The notes under the pieces were generated by a model, which saw only the letters and a program-made list of their open reading frames with translations, searched no databases and had not been told where the DNA came from. A DNA stretch of 64,000 nt from Mansonella perstans. Lineage: Eukaryota; Nematoda; Chromadorea; Rhabditida; Onchocercidae. The stretch's first letter is position 1. The number at the start of each line of letters is the position of its first letter. Position numbers and translations under genes: made by a program. Where the stretch lies: the NCBI GenBank assembly GCA_037074765.1, contig JBAMDO010000125.1:96978-160977 (forward strand), read 5' to 3'. Shown one piece after another: positions 1-12,920 of the stretch.

Positions 1-3000
1 TTCAATCTTGCTAACTGTATCGTTGGTGTTAGCGTGCTTGCTATGCCGTATTGTTTACAACAGGTTTTAAAAAAATTTTCGACTTGCATATTAGAGATTT
101 GATTTATTTTCAGCGCTTACGCATTAAACAAATTAAGGCGGTAGTTTAAGTTTATGGGATAAAATAAACCTTACTTTTCATGTGCACGATGTATAATTGT
201 GCATAATGTTGCATGAAAAAGAAAAATTACTTTAATTCATAAAAAATTAATTACATTAATTCTCAAGCTAGTAATATGACACGATTATTATACTCAAAAA
301 AAGCGCTTTTTTAAATTCTTACTATCACGTGACGCTTAATGCATGACACTTGTAAATACTATTATAGTGTCGCAGAAAATTATAAATAATTGTATTATTA
401 AGTGATTACATCGACAATTACTGTTACTTATGATGTGACTTAAGTTACTGATATCTGCATAATTAATGTAATATAGGTAATATTATTGAAAAGACATCAA
501 AAATTTCTCCTATCTTATATTATCATAGAATGTGCAATACAAGGCATTTCCGTAATATTATTACATACTGTGAGATTATGAGAATTGCGAATATGGCATG
601 TTTACAATCGTTGCATTTGTTTCGTTCAGCAAATTATTCAAATATAATTTTATTAAACTACACCTTCTTCACTTTTTTTCCTTTCGAATTTTTTGATTTT
701 CAGTGCGGTATTTTGCTTGGTACCATTCTGATTGGAATTTGTTCACTATTGACCAAAACTACTTGTCATTTGCTTTATCAAGGAGCTCTTCTGACAAAGT
801 ATGAATCCATAATGATATATTTAATTCCTATTTTATGTATTTTTAATTGCATTTTGAGTTGCGTAGTTTGTTACTTTATTGTATCCACTCACTTCATATG
901 CATCTTTTGCTAGCTTTTTTACTTTATCATAAATTTTCATTTTTTAATTTTTGCCTTCAATACTTCGAGACCCCTCCACTTTTGGTTTCTTCTCTCTGAA
1001 ACTGGAAATCGTAAATCTAATCGCGTCTCTTTTCCTTCTGGAATTTGGTAATCACGGATTGGAATTTAAAAGGCTTTTCGAAATAAAATTTGAAGCAGTG
1101 TAAATCGGATTTTTTTTTTCAAGTCGCACTTTTAAATTGTTGTTGGATAGCTGTTCCAGTTGGAGTGGAAAAAATTTCAAAATAAAATTTTCAGGCGTCG
1201 AAGTTATGAATCTGTGGCGTTATACGCTTTTGGTAGTAACGGAAAACGTCTGATTGAGGTTAGTTTTGATTTATCCTAATCGATTACAAAGTTAGCGTAT
1301 TACTTCCTAAATTCCATATTTAAGTTAACTTTTTTTCTACAATATGCAGTTGTTCATTAGGCACTGTTAATAGTTTAAGTTGTATGGAAGTAAAACTTAG
1401 ATCAAGTGTTATTTCTTTTCTGGATTCTAGAAACCAGCTACATCATAATTTTATTATGGTGTGATTTACGTTGGGGATTTAAATTCAAATCTTTTTTTGC
1501 ACTTATTTTTCAACTCAATATTTGGAGGACTATAATTTTCCTAATATTATTTGGTTTTGAATTTTTATTTCAAGTTTTATTTTTTATGCTCTTTCTTTTT
1601 GAAGCAAGCAGATTTGAAGTTTGAAAACAATATGAGTAAGAATGAATTGAATAAAATTTTAATTTCAAATTTCAGTTCTTTATTTTCAATTTAATAACAT
1701 CTTATTTTGCAGTTGCTCATGATTTTATTTTTAATGTCGTCTATAATATCGTTTATGGTTGTTATTGGTGATATTGGCCCTCATATACTGGCAGATTATT
1801 TGCAGTTGCAAGCACCTACTCAGAGATTACGAATTCTTGTTATGGCAGGCGTTTTTTTTTTTTATCATTATAGATATTGTTAATTTTCTATTTTATTCCG
1901 AAATTTTTTCCTCAAAAAATCACAGTATTAAAGAGCTTTTGCGACACGAACTTAGGCAAATGTGAAACTTAAACCGCACAAAGTTTTATGGTTTGATGAT
2001 GAGTGATACTTAAGTTTCAATTAGGATTTTCAGTTTATTTTAGTCGGAATTTCAGGTTGTAATTTTTCTTTTTGTTATACTGCCATTATCACTATTTCGT
2101 AATGTAACCAGTCTGTCGCGAATTAGTTCAATAACTATATTTTTTTATGGCATATTTGTATTACACATGTTAGCTGAATGCATTCCACGAATATTTGACT
2201 GCAATTGGAGTAGTGATATACGTTGGTGGCGGCGAGAAGGTTTACTCAACAGGTTATCTGTTTGCTTGTTTATCCATTAATGTGTGGCTGGAGTTTGTTT
2301 CCTCTCAAAAACATAAAAACTTGCCGAACCGAATAAGCGCTAACTGTTTTTGAATCATTGATTTTAATCCATTTGCTGGTTTAGAAGAAAAAGTTTGGAC
2401 AGTTTTAGTTTGATTTCGACAATTTTAAATATTTCCCAGTTCTTGCTCTCTGTGGATTTTAATAAAATGTGTTTGAGTCGTTTGATTTGTCGAGAAACTT
2501 TGGAACTTTTTCCAGTTTGCCTATCATTTCGATGGCACTATCCTGTCAAACGCAATTATTTTGTGTCACTAATTGTATAAAGGAACCGTCAACTGCTAAG
2601 GTGCATTTTTTGTTAGGTTAACTTGTTCCATTCCAATTATTTTAATTATAAGAGGAAATATTGCATAGGACAGTTAGGGAATACAAACTTATAATCGAAA
2701 TATAGCAGTATATTTCGAGTAAGCATATAAATATACGCGTTATCAATGTAGCTTGTAATGTCTTGAATTCCATGAACTTTAAACTTGTTACATCTGCATT
2801 TAGTAACATTGGACTGAAATTTTGTGAAATCCAGCAAGTTGGAGATTGGAAATTTGAAAATTTAAAAAAATTTCATGAGATTTTTTTGTAGGAAGCAAAT
2901 TAACCATCTTATAAGTCTTGCTTTCTTGTATTACTTGTGGCCCAAGTTTTTGAGGATACTGAAGACTGAAGAGCTTTAGCAAAAGATAAATTATCCAGCA

Positions 3001-4891
3001 GGCCGTCAACACTTAAAAAAAAAGAATGAGATTTAGAGTTAGCTATAACATGAGAGACGGAGTCACTTGGCTGAATTTTTGTTTGAAATTAAATAGTTTG
3101 CAAACAGAAATTTGTTTAGTTTTACTTCTGCTGTCTTATAGTTTTAAGCATATCATTTATTTTTCATCAGTTTCAATTCAATTTGACGATTTTTCAAGCA
3201 TTTGTTTTTTGAATATCTTATATTTTCTTGAAATTGTTTTCGAAGCGAACTTTTGCTATCTAAAATCAACGAATTGAGCCATAAAATTTAGGTGGATACA
3301 ATAGTTTCGAGTGCAGTGAATATTTGTAGCAGTATATATGCAGCTGTTGGTTTATTCGGATATGTTGCCTTTCATGATGTTGAATTATACGGCGATATTC
3401 TTATATATCTGCAAAATTCTTTTCTGACCCAGCTAATGAAACTAGCTTTCTTGTTGTCAGTTGCCGTCAGCATTCCACTTGTGTTGTTTCCAGGCCGAAT
3501 TGCGTTTTATAATCTCTTGAAATCGGTATTTTTTAGTACTGCTATTTTGATGATACAATAATCATTGAGGTAATATTTCATGAAATCAGATTGAGGAATG
3601 TATCCTGAAATGTTGGAAAAATAGGACTTCTGAAAGAAATAGGTAAAAGAAATTCAAAAAATTCTGAAAGATTTGAGTGCTGAAGCATCAAAAAAAACTG
3701 AAGAAAGACTCAAGATTCCTCGAAGAATCGATAGATGATACCTTAGAGATCATTGAAGATCGTGGGGAGTCTAGGATGGAAGAGTCTTGGAAGTTTTTTC
3801 TGAATGATTTTTTTTTTGCGCACTTTACAGGATTCTTGTGAATACGCCATGCTACGTGCGCCCTCGTCAGTATTTGTTTCATTGACGATATCTCTCTTGT
3901 CTTCGTGTTTATTAGCTGCAATAATTGTACCAAATGGTATGTTTGTATTTTATAGGTCATTGAGTCAACGTCGAATTTTTTTTCTTTTTCTAAGAAAGAG
4001 TAAAACTTTATGTCGAGTTTCGCTTGACGAAAAAATTTTTCACATCCTTGAAAAGGAAGTCCTTTTTAAACTGTGAGCAGATCGTCCAGTTTCCATCCAG
4101 AAAGTAATTTTCTGTCCATTCGAGGTGATCAGGCTTGAGATGATTATGTCGAAATAAAATAATGACAGAAGTTATTCGGGCTTTCAACATGATGATTTCG
4201 ATGTTGACTATATTTGCTGTAATTACACTGACTATTGCCATCTCAAGCTCTTCTTTGTTCTGAATAATCAATCTTCTTGTTCTGATGAACTGCCTTCCTT
4301 CATATTATTTGCACACTATCTTCCTGAAGGAGTCCGATCAACTGCATGGCTTTTTACTTATTTCACTTCTTAACACTTTAAAGTAATTTTAAAGTTATCT
4401 GGGTATTAATTCATATGACATATTGAAATTAAATGTTGGAATCTGTTAATTTTAAATCCGAAGGACAATGATAAAATAATAATTTTCAGTTGAATTTATC
4501 CTCGGAATAACGGGTGCAACGATTGGTTCTCTTGTAACTATCATCATTCCATCATTGTTATTTCTGTCAGTATCTCGTGGCATAGATCAATATCGTCCTT
4601 TGATGTTATATGCTAAGGTATTGGTGAACAGTCATGAATGTGGAATGTTTTCGTTTCATCAAGTCACAATTTACAATTCGGATGAGATGTTTTCCGAAAA
4701 TTTGAATCAAATTTTTCAATGATATATGTGGCTTTCTGTATTATCTTTCTCTTTCTGGTAAGATTTTTCAGATATCGATAATAATCGGTTCGCTTATGCT
4801 CATCGGAAGTACATGGGCAGTTTTACATACGGAACAAGAAACGAATGTTGTTGATGTCATTTTACCTAAACAATTAGGTTGTTCCCAATGA
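1..4891 (+). CDS. SLC38A10-like amino-acid transporter, 3' part (5' end outside window)
   Basis: Multi-pass membrane transporter of the SLC38/AAAP fold, closest in my reading to SLC38A10. Exons: 1-63, 704-798, 1195-1258, 1713-1850, 2056-2252, 2516-2600, 3292-3525, 3831-3936, 4490-4617, 4772-4891; all phases agree and give 409 codons plus stop. The first exon reads NCIVGVSVLAMPYC, the family's TM1 signature, so only the start is missing. Other landmarks are MVVIGDIGP (exon 4), LPIISMALSCQTQLF (exon 6) and FILGITGATIGSL (exon 9), each with clear SLC38A10 counterparts. About ten hydrophobic segments are visible. Family members move neutral amino acids across plasma or internal membranes; the substrate here is inferred. 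The stop at 4889-4891 leaves almost no cytosolic tail, although SLC38A10 proteins usually have a long one; see the alternative tail exons downstream. Converges on the USP5 gene. Confidence 0.88.
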
Positions 4892-5227
4892 ATTCCACCT
4901 ACTTTAGATGGTTTTTTGAAAAAAAAAAAAAAAAAAAAACATTTCTTAACATATTAGAAATTGCAGATAAAAATATTGCAATACTCGTTAAATTAAAGTC
5001 ATCTATTAAATCTAGTATTTATGTAGTGGACAACTAGAAATTTAGAAATGCTTTTTCTTTATGGAACAAATATCTTACAATGCTAGAACGCACCTTATCG
5101 ACCATTACGAAATGAGATTCCATTACTTGAGTATATCTTCGATATGATAAAAGAGTATTCTTTTTGAACAATTTCATATTTTAAAGGGAGAAGGAAATGT
5201 ATTTAAAAAGAGTTAGTTGTTTTTTAG

Positions 5228-5817
5228 ATGATGAAAAAGTGGGAACTTCCTTGAAACATTTGGAAAAGGTCAACATCGATGATAATAGCACAAAACTGCA
5301 GGCATGCCTTTGAATATATTTTTTTGAGTACTTCTAGTTAACTACTGAAAAGAGAAGCAAGTCAATGAATTGGCTTTACATTGAATTACACTTGATAGTG
5401 TTCAACACATGGCAACATCTAATTCTAATTACTGGAAATAAGACAGTATGTTTAATTTTATTAAGCTAAAAGCTGACAAGAAATTTTTACTTTCCTTAGG
5501 ATTTTAACAGGTTTTTAAATAATATGCGAAAAATAAAATTTTACATTGGATTTTTTCTGTTTCAGAATACATTTTCGGGAGAAAAGCAAAACGAAGGGAC
5601 GGTGAAATCTAGAGGAGGAAATTGGAAACGAAAGCAAAATGTAGGAGTGGTTGCGGATGAAGGAACAAAAGTATTGCGAAATAAAAGCAGGAAGCAACGC
5701 AAAGACCAAAATATGATTTTAAAAAAGCAACAGATGATTACTGATGAAGGAAAGAAATTTAATGAAATACTGGAAAAGAAAACCACAGTTGGTATTTTGG
5801 ATGTACCAATTGAGTGA
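5228..5817 (+). CDS. Possible alternative C-terminal tail exons of the SLC38A10-like gene
   Basis: Two candidate exons, 5228-5268 and 5566-5817, fit the transporter in phase if its last exon is spliced at 4877 (TTAG then gttg) instead of running to the stop at 4889. The joined frame continues LDDEKVGTSLKHLEK and then NTFSGEKQNEG, a very Lys/Glu/Gln-rich hydrophilic stretch ending in VPIE and a TGA at 5815-5817. The acceptor before 5566 (TGTTTCAG) is close to the nematode consensus; the donors after 4877 and 5268 are weak. SLC38A10 proteins carry long charged cytosolic tails, which supports the idea. This version would be 502 codons within the window. An AATAAA at 6137-6142 lies downstream. 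Inference from phase and composition only. Confidence 0.42.
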
Positions 5818-6136
5818 AAGAGATCAACGATCAACAGTCCATAAAGAATGAAAAGTCCGAAGGAAAGTAGTACAGTCAATACTTGCGTTGTTATACTTCA
5901 TCAATGAACCAAAGGAAGTAATTTCTCGGATTTACCTATTTGAAGCATTGCTGAAAAGGTTTGGCTTCAATTAATGTATACTGTCAGTTTTTGGAATGAA
6001 TACATTTTTGATCAATCGCTCTAAAGCACTACATTCATTCCCATTTATTTCGATCTTTTGTACAGTAACGATGCAACATCTTCTCAACGTTAATTAATAA
6101 CATGGAATCTTCGGATTCAATCTTAATGTCCGTTTA

Positions 6137-6197
6137 AATAAAAGCGATTTAATATGGTGCAGTTTCACAATCTGCTATCGAGGATCCTTTATTTATT
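6137..6197. terminator. Closely spaced convergent poly(A) signals
   Basis: AATAAA on the + strand at 6137-6142 suits the transporter transcript. On the - strand, two overlapping AATAAA hexamers (TTTATT at 6188-6193 and 6192-6197) suit USP5, about 300 bp beyond its stop. The 3' ends of the two convergent genes would then meet or overlap within roughly 60 bp. Motif match only. Confidence 0.4.
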
Positions 6198-6498
6198 CAT
6201 TGCTCAACCCTGGCTTACGTAGAGAAGCATCAATTTAGTTGGAAGCAAGTAAAAGTCAAATCTAATTGTTTCAGACTTCTTTATCATTTTGTCTAGATTG
6301 AAGAAGTATAACAGAAAATTTTCATTATAAAAATTAGAATTTTTGTATGGAACATATTGTATGAATGACATTTCGTGTCTTGGACTTTTTGAATTTCTTT
6401 CATAGTAACACTCAGTAATAAAATGATAACGTATAAAGTCAACAACAACAAAAGCAGCAAGAACATGCAAATTCCTTAGAGCAATCACAGAATAAAAA

Positions 6499-9400
6499 TT
6501 ATTCGTCGCATTGGGTCACTTCAGGATCGCATTGGGTCACTTCAGGATCACATTGGGTCACTTCAGGATCACATTGGGTCACTTCAGGATCACATTGGGT
6601 CACTTCAGGATCACATTGGGTCACTTCAGGATCAGAACAGCGTTCGTACAAGTAAACATAACCTAATAATGTTGGTGGATTCTGAGATATGGCAACTTTT
6701 TCATCATTGAATAAATACCATTTTGAATCCTAAAGTTAAACCATTTTTATCATTTTTAGGATAAATATATATAAAATTTTTGCATGATAAAAATAAAATT
6801 TACTTTTTTCATATGCGCAACATAATGTCCAGAAAATGGTGAATTTCCCATATGTGATATGAAACCAATTAAACGGTAATGTTCCTTTCCATCACGACAT
6901 TCTTTTGGCACGTCTACCGAAAAAAAGTAATCTTCAAATAAAGAAAAAATCAGTAAATTACTTTTATGTGTTATCATTAAATTGTCCATTCAATAACTCT
7001 ACAGCTTTTCAGTGCACCCCCATGGAAAAGGACAGTGAGCAGTAGTGTCAACATGAAAAAAAGCTAGTGCAATTATTATGCCCGAAGAACATTACTAATT
7101 TTCCTTACCCTTAATCTCCTGACTTTTTTGCTCTGGTGGTATAGTATCCACATTCAAAAAAAGCCAATCAGCTGCATCATTTATGCCAGTATTAACTTTC
7201 CGAAGAGCATAACGTGCCTGATAAACAGAAAATCCAAGGTTTGTAAGTTGTTCAATCGCTATTCCGTCGACATCGCTTGTCTACAATGATAATGAAATTT
7301 GGGAAACTATAAAGGAATAGTTTATAAGAATCTATGTATTTCCAACAAGTTAAAACGATTTTCAAGAAATAAACCATCCTTTTCACTCTACAACCTATTA
7401 AGTGGCAATACTGGGACGAATATCGAAGTCGGACTAGATATGCTCCCAAATCTTAGAACAAGCCTAGAGAACAGGTTAAAGGGTAGTTTTAAACATCGAC
7501 GACCTGGATATTAAACAATGAGCTACCAGTTAGCAGTAAACTGGTCACAAGAAATTATATCCAATCCGCAGTACCAATGAACACGCTATTGCGATCGAAA
7601 AGGCAATCTTGCTGTTCTTTTCAATTTTTCACATATACCAGTGTTTAAAGTTGAATTAAAAACTCAATGCGACGACCTCCGACCGCAAATCAGGATGCTC
7701 CTCGTTGATGTCCCTATTTCTAATATTACGCTTGAACCAGTCAAATGCTGCATCGAAACCAGTATTCTTGGTCATGTGGATAGCACGACGTGCAGCGGCG
7801 GGTGTAAGACCTGAGCTACAGAGCTAAATTTCAAGAAAACTCTTAGTTACTGTACTGTGATCTTTTAATTACCAAGATCTCATTAGTTCCTATTTCAGAA
7901 AATCTAGTGCTTCAACTTGCGATTGTACCACGACTGAGGGAGGATTACTTAATTGTATAAGATAATTTTTATTAAGACGAAATTATCTGAAATTAATTAA
8001 ACACTGACCCTGTCAAAAACCTCGGAATCGATGCCAGGCAAAGGTCGGCCCAACGATAACTCCGATTTAGCAGATTTGTGTGGTAGCAACATCTCTTCAG
8101 GCTGTTTTCCATAGGCACGAAATGCTTTCAAATCAATTTCGTCTGGCATCTCCACATTAACATCTAACTTTTTCACAGTGTAGTTTTCTGCCAAGGTGAA
8201 TTTCTATGAAAGGAAAAATTCAATAAATCTGAAGGAATATATTAGAAAATACGCTTAAACTCTATTTCTTTTAGGAGAGGAAAAGTCGAAATTGGTGCTA
8301 ACTTTAAGTTGTATGATCAGATAATCCGGAAAAGTGGCGATTCTATATTGTTCTATGGCTCCTTTTACTTCATCCGTTATTGGTGATCGAAAACCATCAA
8401 TCTGCTGCTGGCCAAACGTTGCTGACAAACATTCACTGAATGATACAGTAGGTCGTACTGGTGTCTCTGTTTCTACTGTTTTCTAAAATATAAGTTCGAG
8501 CTTTTTTAACATTATATATAATGAAAAAAAAAAATCCACTTCCAGTTTTTACAGTGTTGTCTCACTTCCTAAAATGCAATTTTTTTTTCAAAATTAGAGT
8601 TCGATATTTACTCATTTCTAGCATGATGGATAACCAATAAACCTCATTCCTGAAACTAACTAAGAAGAGATCAGATCAACTTTCTACAGATCCTATTGTG
8701 ATGCGAATGAATGTCCCATTTATCTTGTGGAATAAAATTACCACAGAGAGTCAATGATTTTTTGGTGGCAGCTTTTAGAAATGAATGAATAAATAAATCA
8801 CGTTATACAGCAAATGTAATTCATTTTTAAAAAAACCTACTGTAGATTGTTCAGAAGCACTTTTTACTGGCACATTCAGAGAAAGTACTACTTCTTCCGT
8901 ATAACTATAACGGACTCTATTCGTTGCATTGTCTTCTAAACGTTGCTCTAGCTTAAAGCGTACTGCGTTTACTGGTTTCGGCTTCTTTAGAAATTGATCT
9001 ATTCGATCAAGAAGTAATCTGAAAAAATATCGAAGCAAAGACTGAAATAGTCTAATGCATATGTCGACTACGAAGGTGATTTAATTACAGAAGTTTTACA
9101 AACGACTTATCTTGTCGGACTGCAAAAACCTTTTGTAATTAAAATCCCTCTAAAAACTGAAATGACAGTACATTTTATTTCCTTTAAAATTTCATTTCAT
9201 CTATACCTTATATATTCATCCGCATCTTGCTGTCGTGTACTTGAGAATTCCTCATTTCCTCTTGCTACTATTTTTCGGAACTGTACTGGTTTGATACCAT
9301 TACACTCACTATCTTTCTGAAATTAGCTCATGCACTTACGGTTCATTATGAAACAGTGCGTCACAAAAACGCATACATGATTGATGGAGTTAATGTAATT

Positions 9401-12400
9401 ACTTACTTGTGAAAATTCACCGCTTAATAAGCTCGAAAATACTTTTGCCGTTTGACAGTTGAAATCATTATGAGAATCGAGTACTGCAACGTTGAGGAAA
9501 TGTTTTTCGCATTCTATTCCATAAGCTTGTACGAAATCAGGAATTTGTAGCAACATTTGCAATGTCTGAAAATAAATTCCCCGTTACTAAATCTAAAAGT
9601 GACAGAGGAAATATTTAAGAGCTTTTGCACAGACCGCGATAATCTTTCAGTGGGAATTAAGCGGAAATAGCTTGCAGCTCTAAAATTAGACTAGCTATAA
9701 CCAAACCGTACATAAATGAAAGATCTAAGCGATAACGAACGAGTAACATGTGAATTGAAAAATAGAATTACAAAAAAAAATGCCACTTACTGCACTGATG
9801 TAACAAGATGAGCCAATGTTTATGATTCCAGTAAGAGCTGGTCCATAGGCCAATTCCAAATTTGCGCCATTCTCCTGACACATTTCCCATTCCCATCTTT
9901 AAAAAGCAAAGTACTGTGAAAGGCATTTTTGGCATTTCTTTCTTGGTATTTTACCAAATCAACTTCCATAAAATTTGATTTACAACTGAGTAATATAGGA
10001 TCAGGCAGTGAGCAACTTTGAAAGCTTTCAAAGCAAGTAGAGGCAACATTGCCGCATTTTGGCTGATGAAGATTAGAAGTACAAAACCCGATCAGTCTAA
10101 TCAGTAAAAAGCTAAAAAGCAATAATCTGGTAACCAGTCGTATCCGCGTGCAGTCGCACTACATTGAATAACCAAATAATTTTAATAATTCCCGAATTAA
10201 ATTCTTGGGGGAAAAAATACAATCTTACTTTTGATTAAGATCAAGCTCCATTTCAAGTGTACTTTTTTCAGTCTTTTCTGTTTTATCCATATCAATACCA
10301 AAATGAATCAAATGATTTTTTAAGTTCGGATCACGAACCGATTCATCTTCGTCGTAACTAAACACATCTGCATCATCTTTCGTAATCGTGCCTAATTTCA
10401 CGACCAAAGGATAACCAGTTCTGAAAATGTATCAAGACATTAAAAAATCCTTCTTATATCTGCCTTTTGCAAGGTTGCATTTAATTAATTCTCTGTCAAC
10501 TGTCTATATCACACAGTTAACTTCAAATTGTAAATACAAATCCTAATTATCTAACAAAAACTACCTCTTCGTTCCTTGTCTAATCAACCTTCAATCTGCA
10601 TCTTCTTTTAAGAACTATGCATAGAACTGATCCACAAGAATGACAAGTGATACTAATCAAATATACAGTACTCTGGTGATAAATCAAGACTAACAAAGCT
10701 ATTTCCTTTTAAAAGATCAACTGTTATAAGTAATTCATACAAGTCAAAATGTAGTCGCGCATGATTTCGACCTTTGCTCATCACTCCTTCTTGAATATAC
10801 TGCGAACGGCCGCACATAATTACACCATCGGTTAGATTCAACCATAAATTCTCTTTAAGATCACATCCTTCCTCTTCACATTTCCAACCCCATGGAGGTA
10901 TTTTTTTACCGTTGTTAATCTTAACAAATGAAATTTATCAAAAATTGCTAAATTTTGTCAAAACGCAAAAAATGCAAGATTGTAGTAACTAGCCCATTTC
11001 GGCTGTCCTTTAATATCAACAGTTTTTGTGATTGGGCACTTGTAAAATAAGTCTTATGCTATTAACAACAAGAACAATTTTATTAGAAATCTGCATACTT
11101 GTTCTAAATTTAAATGTCGCGTATTCATCCGTGCTTGACCTTCCCAAACGTTAGTTCCTTCTTCTAATAATTCCTGTCTTTGTACTCCTTCGCGTTCGAT
11201 AATTTTAAGACAAATTTCAGCCAATTCCGGTCTAATGCTACAAAGCATAATTGAGTATAAAGCAATCGAGTAAATACATGTATTTCGATCTTTAAATATT
11301 TCTGGATTTCCACGATGTACATAGCAGGAATGTGAAAAACAGACTTAATAAGCGGAAGTTTACAATCGAGATCTGGAGCAAGTACGGCTGCATATTCATT
11401 ACTCAATTCATATTTTGGACCAGAACTGAAGCCTCCTTCAACACCAATCGCAAGCTGTAATTGTCATGGCTCATTAATGAAAACACTTAAATGATGCGAA
11501 TGGATCACCGGATCAATGGATCGATATCCATTTTTTTTTGCAAAAAATAATAAAAGCCCATCAATTAAAAATCCATTTCGTAACAAATAATTTAATTTGC
11601 ATAAATATGCACGGAAAACTCAATTCTCAATTCTTTTACGGTGATTTTCCGAAAAGCCATCTAATAAATCTGCATATAATATGCAAGGGACAACACGTTA
11701 TGAAGACTTTAATATTCTTAACAAACGATTATCCCTGTTATGAAAGAAGCAGAAGCAAGAAAATTGTCTTATCAACCATCTTGCTTCTTTATTCTGAAAT
11801 AGTTCACAGTTCCCCTTCAAATTATCCTCATTCTTTTACGAGCTGCATTGGTTTCATATACATTTTAGGACAATTCAATGATTGATACGGACTGCCTTCA
11901 TTATCAGTTGATAAAATTCCTCTACACATATGATGGTTTTGCAAGCACGACAAGTATGCAAAACAGCTAAGAAAAAGGAACAGGATTCATTAATTACAAA
12001 GAACAACAAACTTCTTCTAACCTATATGTATAATGAAGGCATTTATTCACAAACCTTGGTAACTTTATCTTGTGGTTCCTCAGTTTCTGGCAACATCATT
12101 TTGACTTGACTGCACCACAGAAAACCTTTTCGTACTGTTCGCTTATAATAACCCATCACATGATCAATACAAAACCCACCATATTTCTCCAAACAGACGA
12201 ATAATCCACCTGAACATAATTAGATTTCCACGTCCTTTCTTTGATAAATCTGATTTACCAAGTAATTTAGGATTCAACAAAATGTATTCTGAATTTCTTC
12301 GGAATCCAAAGCTCAAGTAAGAATGTTTCAGACTACCTCAATCCATTCAAAAAATTTATTCAGGAAGTTTTTATCCGTGAGAAATTCCGACTAATTTGCA

Positions 12401-12920
12401 CAGTTCTTAAGCAATGCCTATTACAAAAACAAATGTTAGTTTGTCAAAGAGTGATATCAAGAAATTATATCCTTACATTACATGGGCAAATAAAACACAA
12501 GATAGTTATAATACCTGCTTTTTATTCAAAACTTTTCGAAACTGTAACTTGAACCGCAATTATAACTTAGTTACCAACGAATGACCTTTAACCCCATATT
12601 TCCAATTAGATTACTCTTTTTAATTTGACATCTTGTACTGGATTACTACCTATCACTTTATTCTTTATTACTAATATTAAATTATTGTTGTGAAATTATA
12701 ACTTGCTTAAATTAATGCTTCAACATCCACCAGAAAGAGCCAAATATTTACCTGGATGGAGAGGTGTTTTGAAGCAATACATACACTCATCCTTGAATAT
12801 CTTATCATCCGGTGCAGGAGGTCGATAGGCTATGGAGTTAATCATTGATATAATATCTTCGACCGTTCTATATGGTAATGATGACGATGATGATGTTTCA
12901 GATGCTTCGGCCATCTCCAT
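6499..12920 (-). CDS. usp-5: Ubiquitin carboxyl-terminal hydrolase 5 (isopeptidase T)
   Basis: Cysteine deubiquitinase that disassembles free polyubiquitin chains in cytosol and nucleus. Sixteen exons from the 5' end: 12752-12920, 12055-12209, 11321-11454, 11099-11237, 10741-10919, 10229-10420, 9791-9896, 9407-9565, 9207-9316, 8841-9018, 8303-8482, 8009-8203, 7677-7823, 7109-7280, 6804-6913, 6499-6729; every phase agrees, giving 851 aa (human USP5 is about 858). The start is the first ATG after an upstream in-frame TTG; a second ATG lies two codons later. Domains: N-terminal cryptic zinc-finger region; ZnF-UBP ([19 protein letters not shown]); catalytic Cys box [12 protein letters not shown] with Cys354; [18 protein letters not shown]; two UBA domains (about 625-740); His box GHYVAH with His768. 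The box Asn349 is kept although GN is GS and YLN is YIS. The last 44 residues are a repeat array found in no USP5 I know. Confidence 0.95.
6508..6633 (-). repeat. In-frame 21-bp tandem repeat, 6 copies, at the USP5 C-terminus
   Basis: Six head-to-tail 21-bp units encode DPEVTQC six times (residues 808-849), followed by Asp-Glu and stop. The units are identical except that the two 3'-most end in the Cys codon TGC rather than TGT. The catalytic domain ends normally just before, at [10 protein letters not shown], so the array is an addition and not a replacement. Confidence 0.93.

Noticed and set aside
5562..5879. 105-codon - strand frame rich in Phe/Ser
   Set aside because: Antisense shadow of the Lys-rich candidate tail exon on the + strand.
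9791..9896. USP5 as a dead enzyme because the Cys box lost two Asn
   Set aside because: The Asn five residues before the Cys, which forms the oxyanion hole in USPs, is kept, and USP7 also lacks the Asn at the GN position; Cys and His are present.
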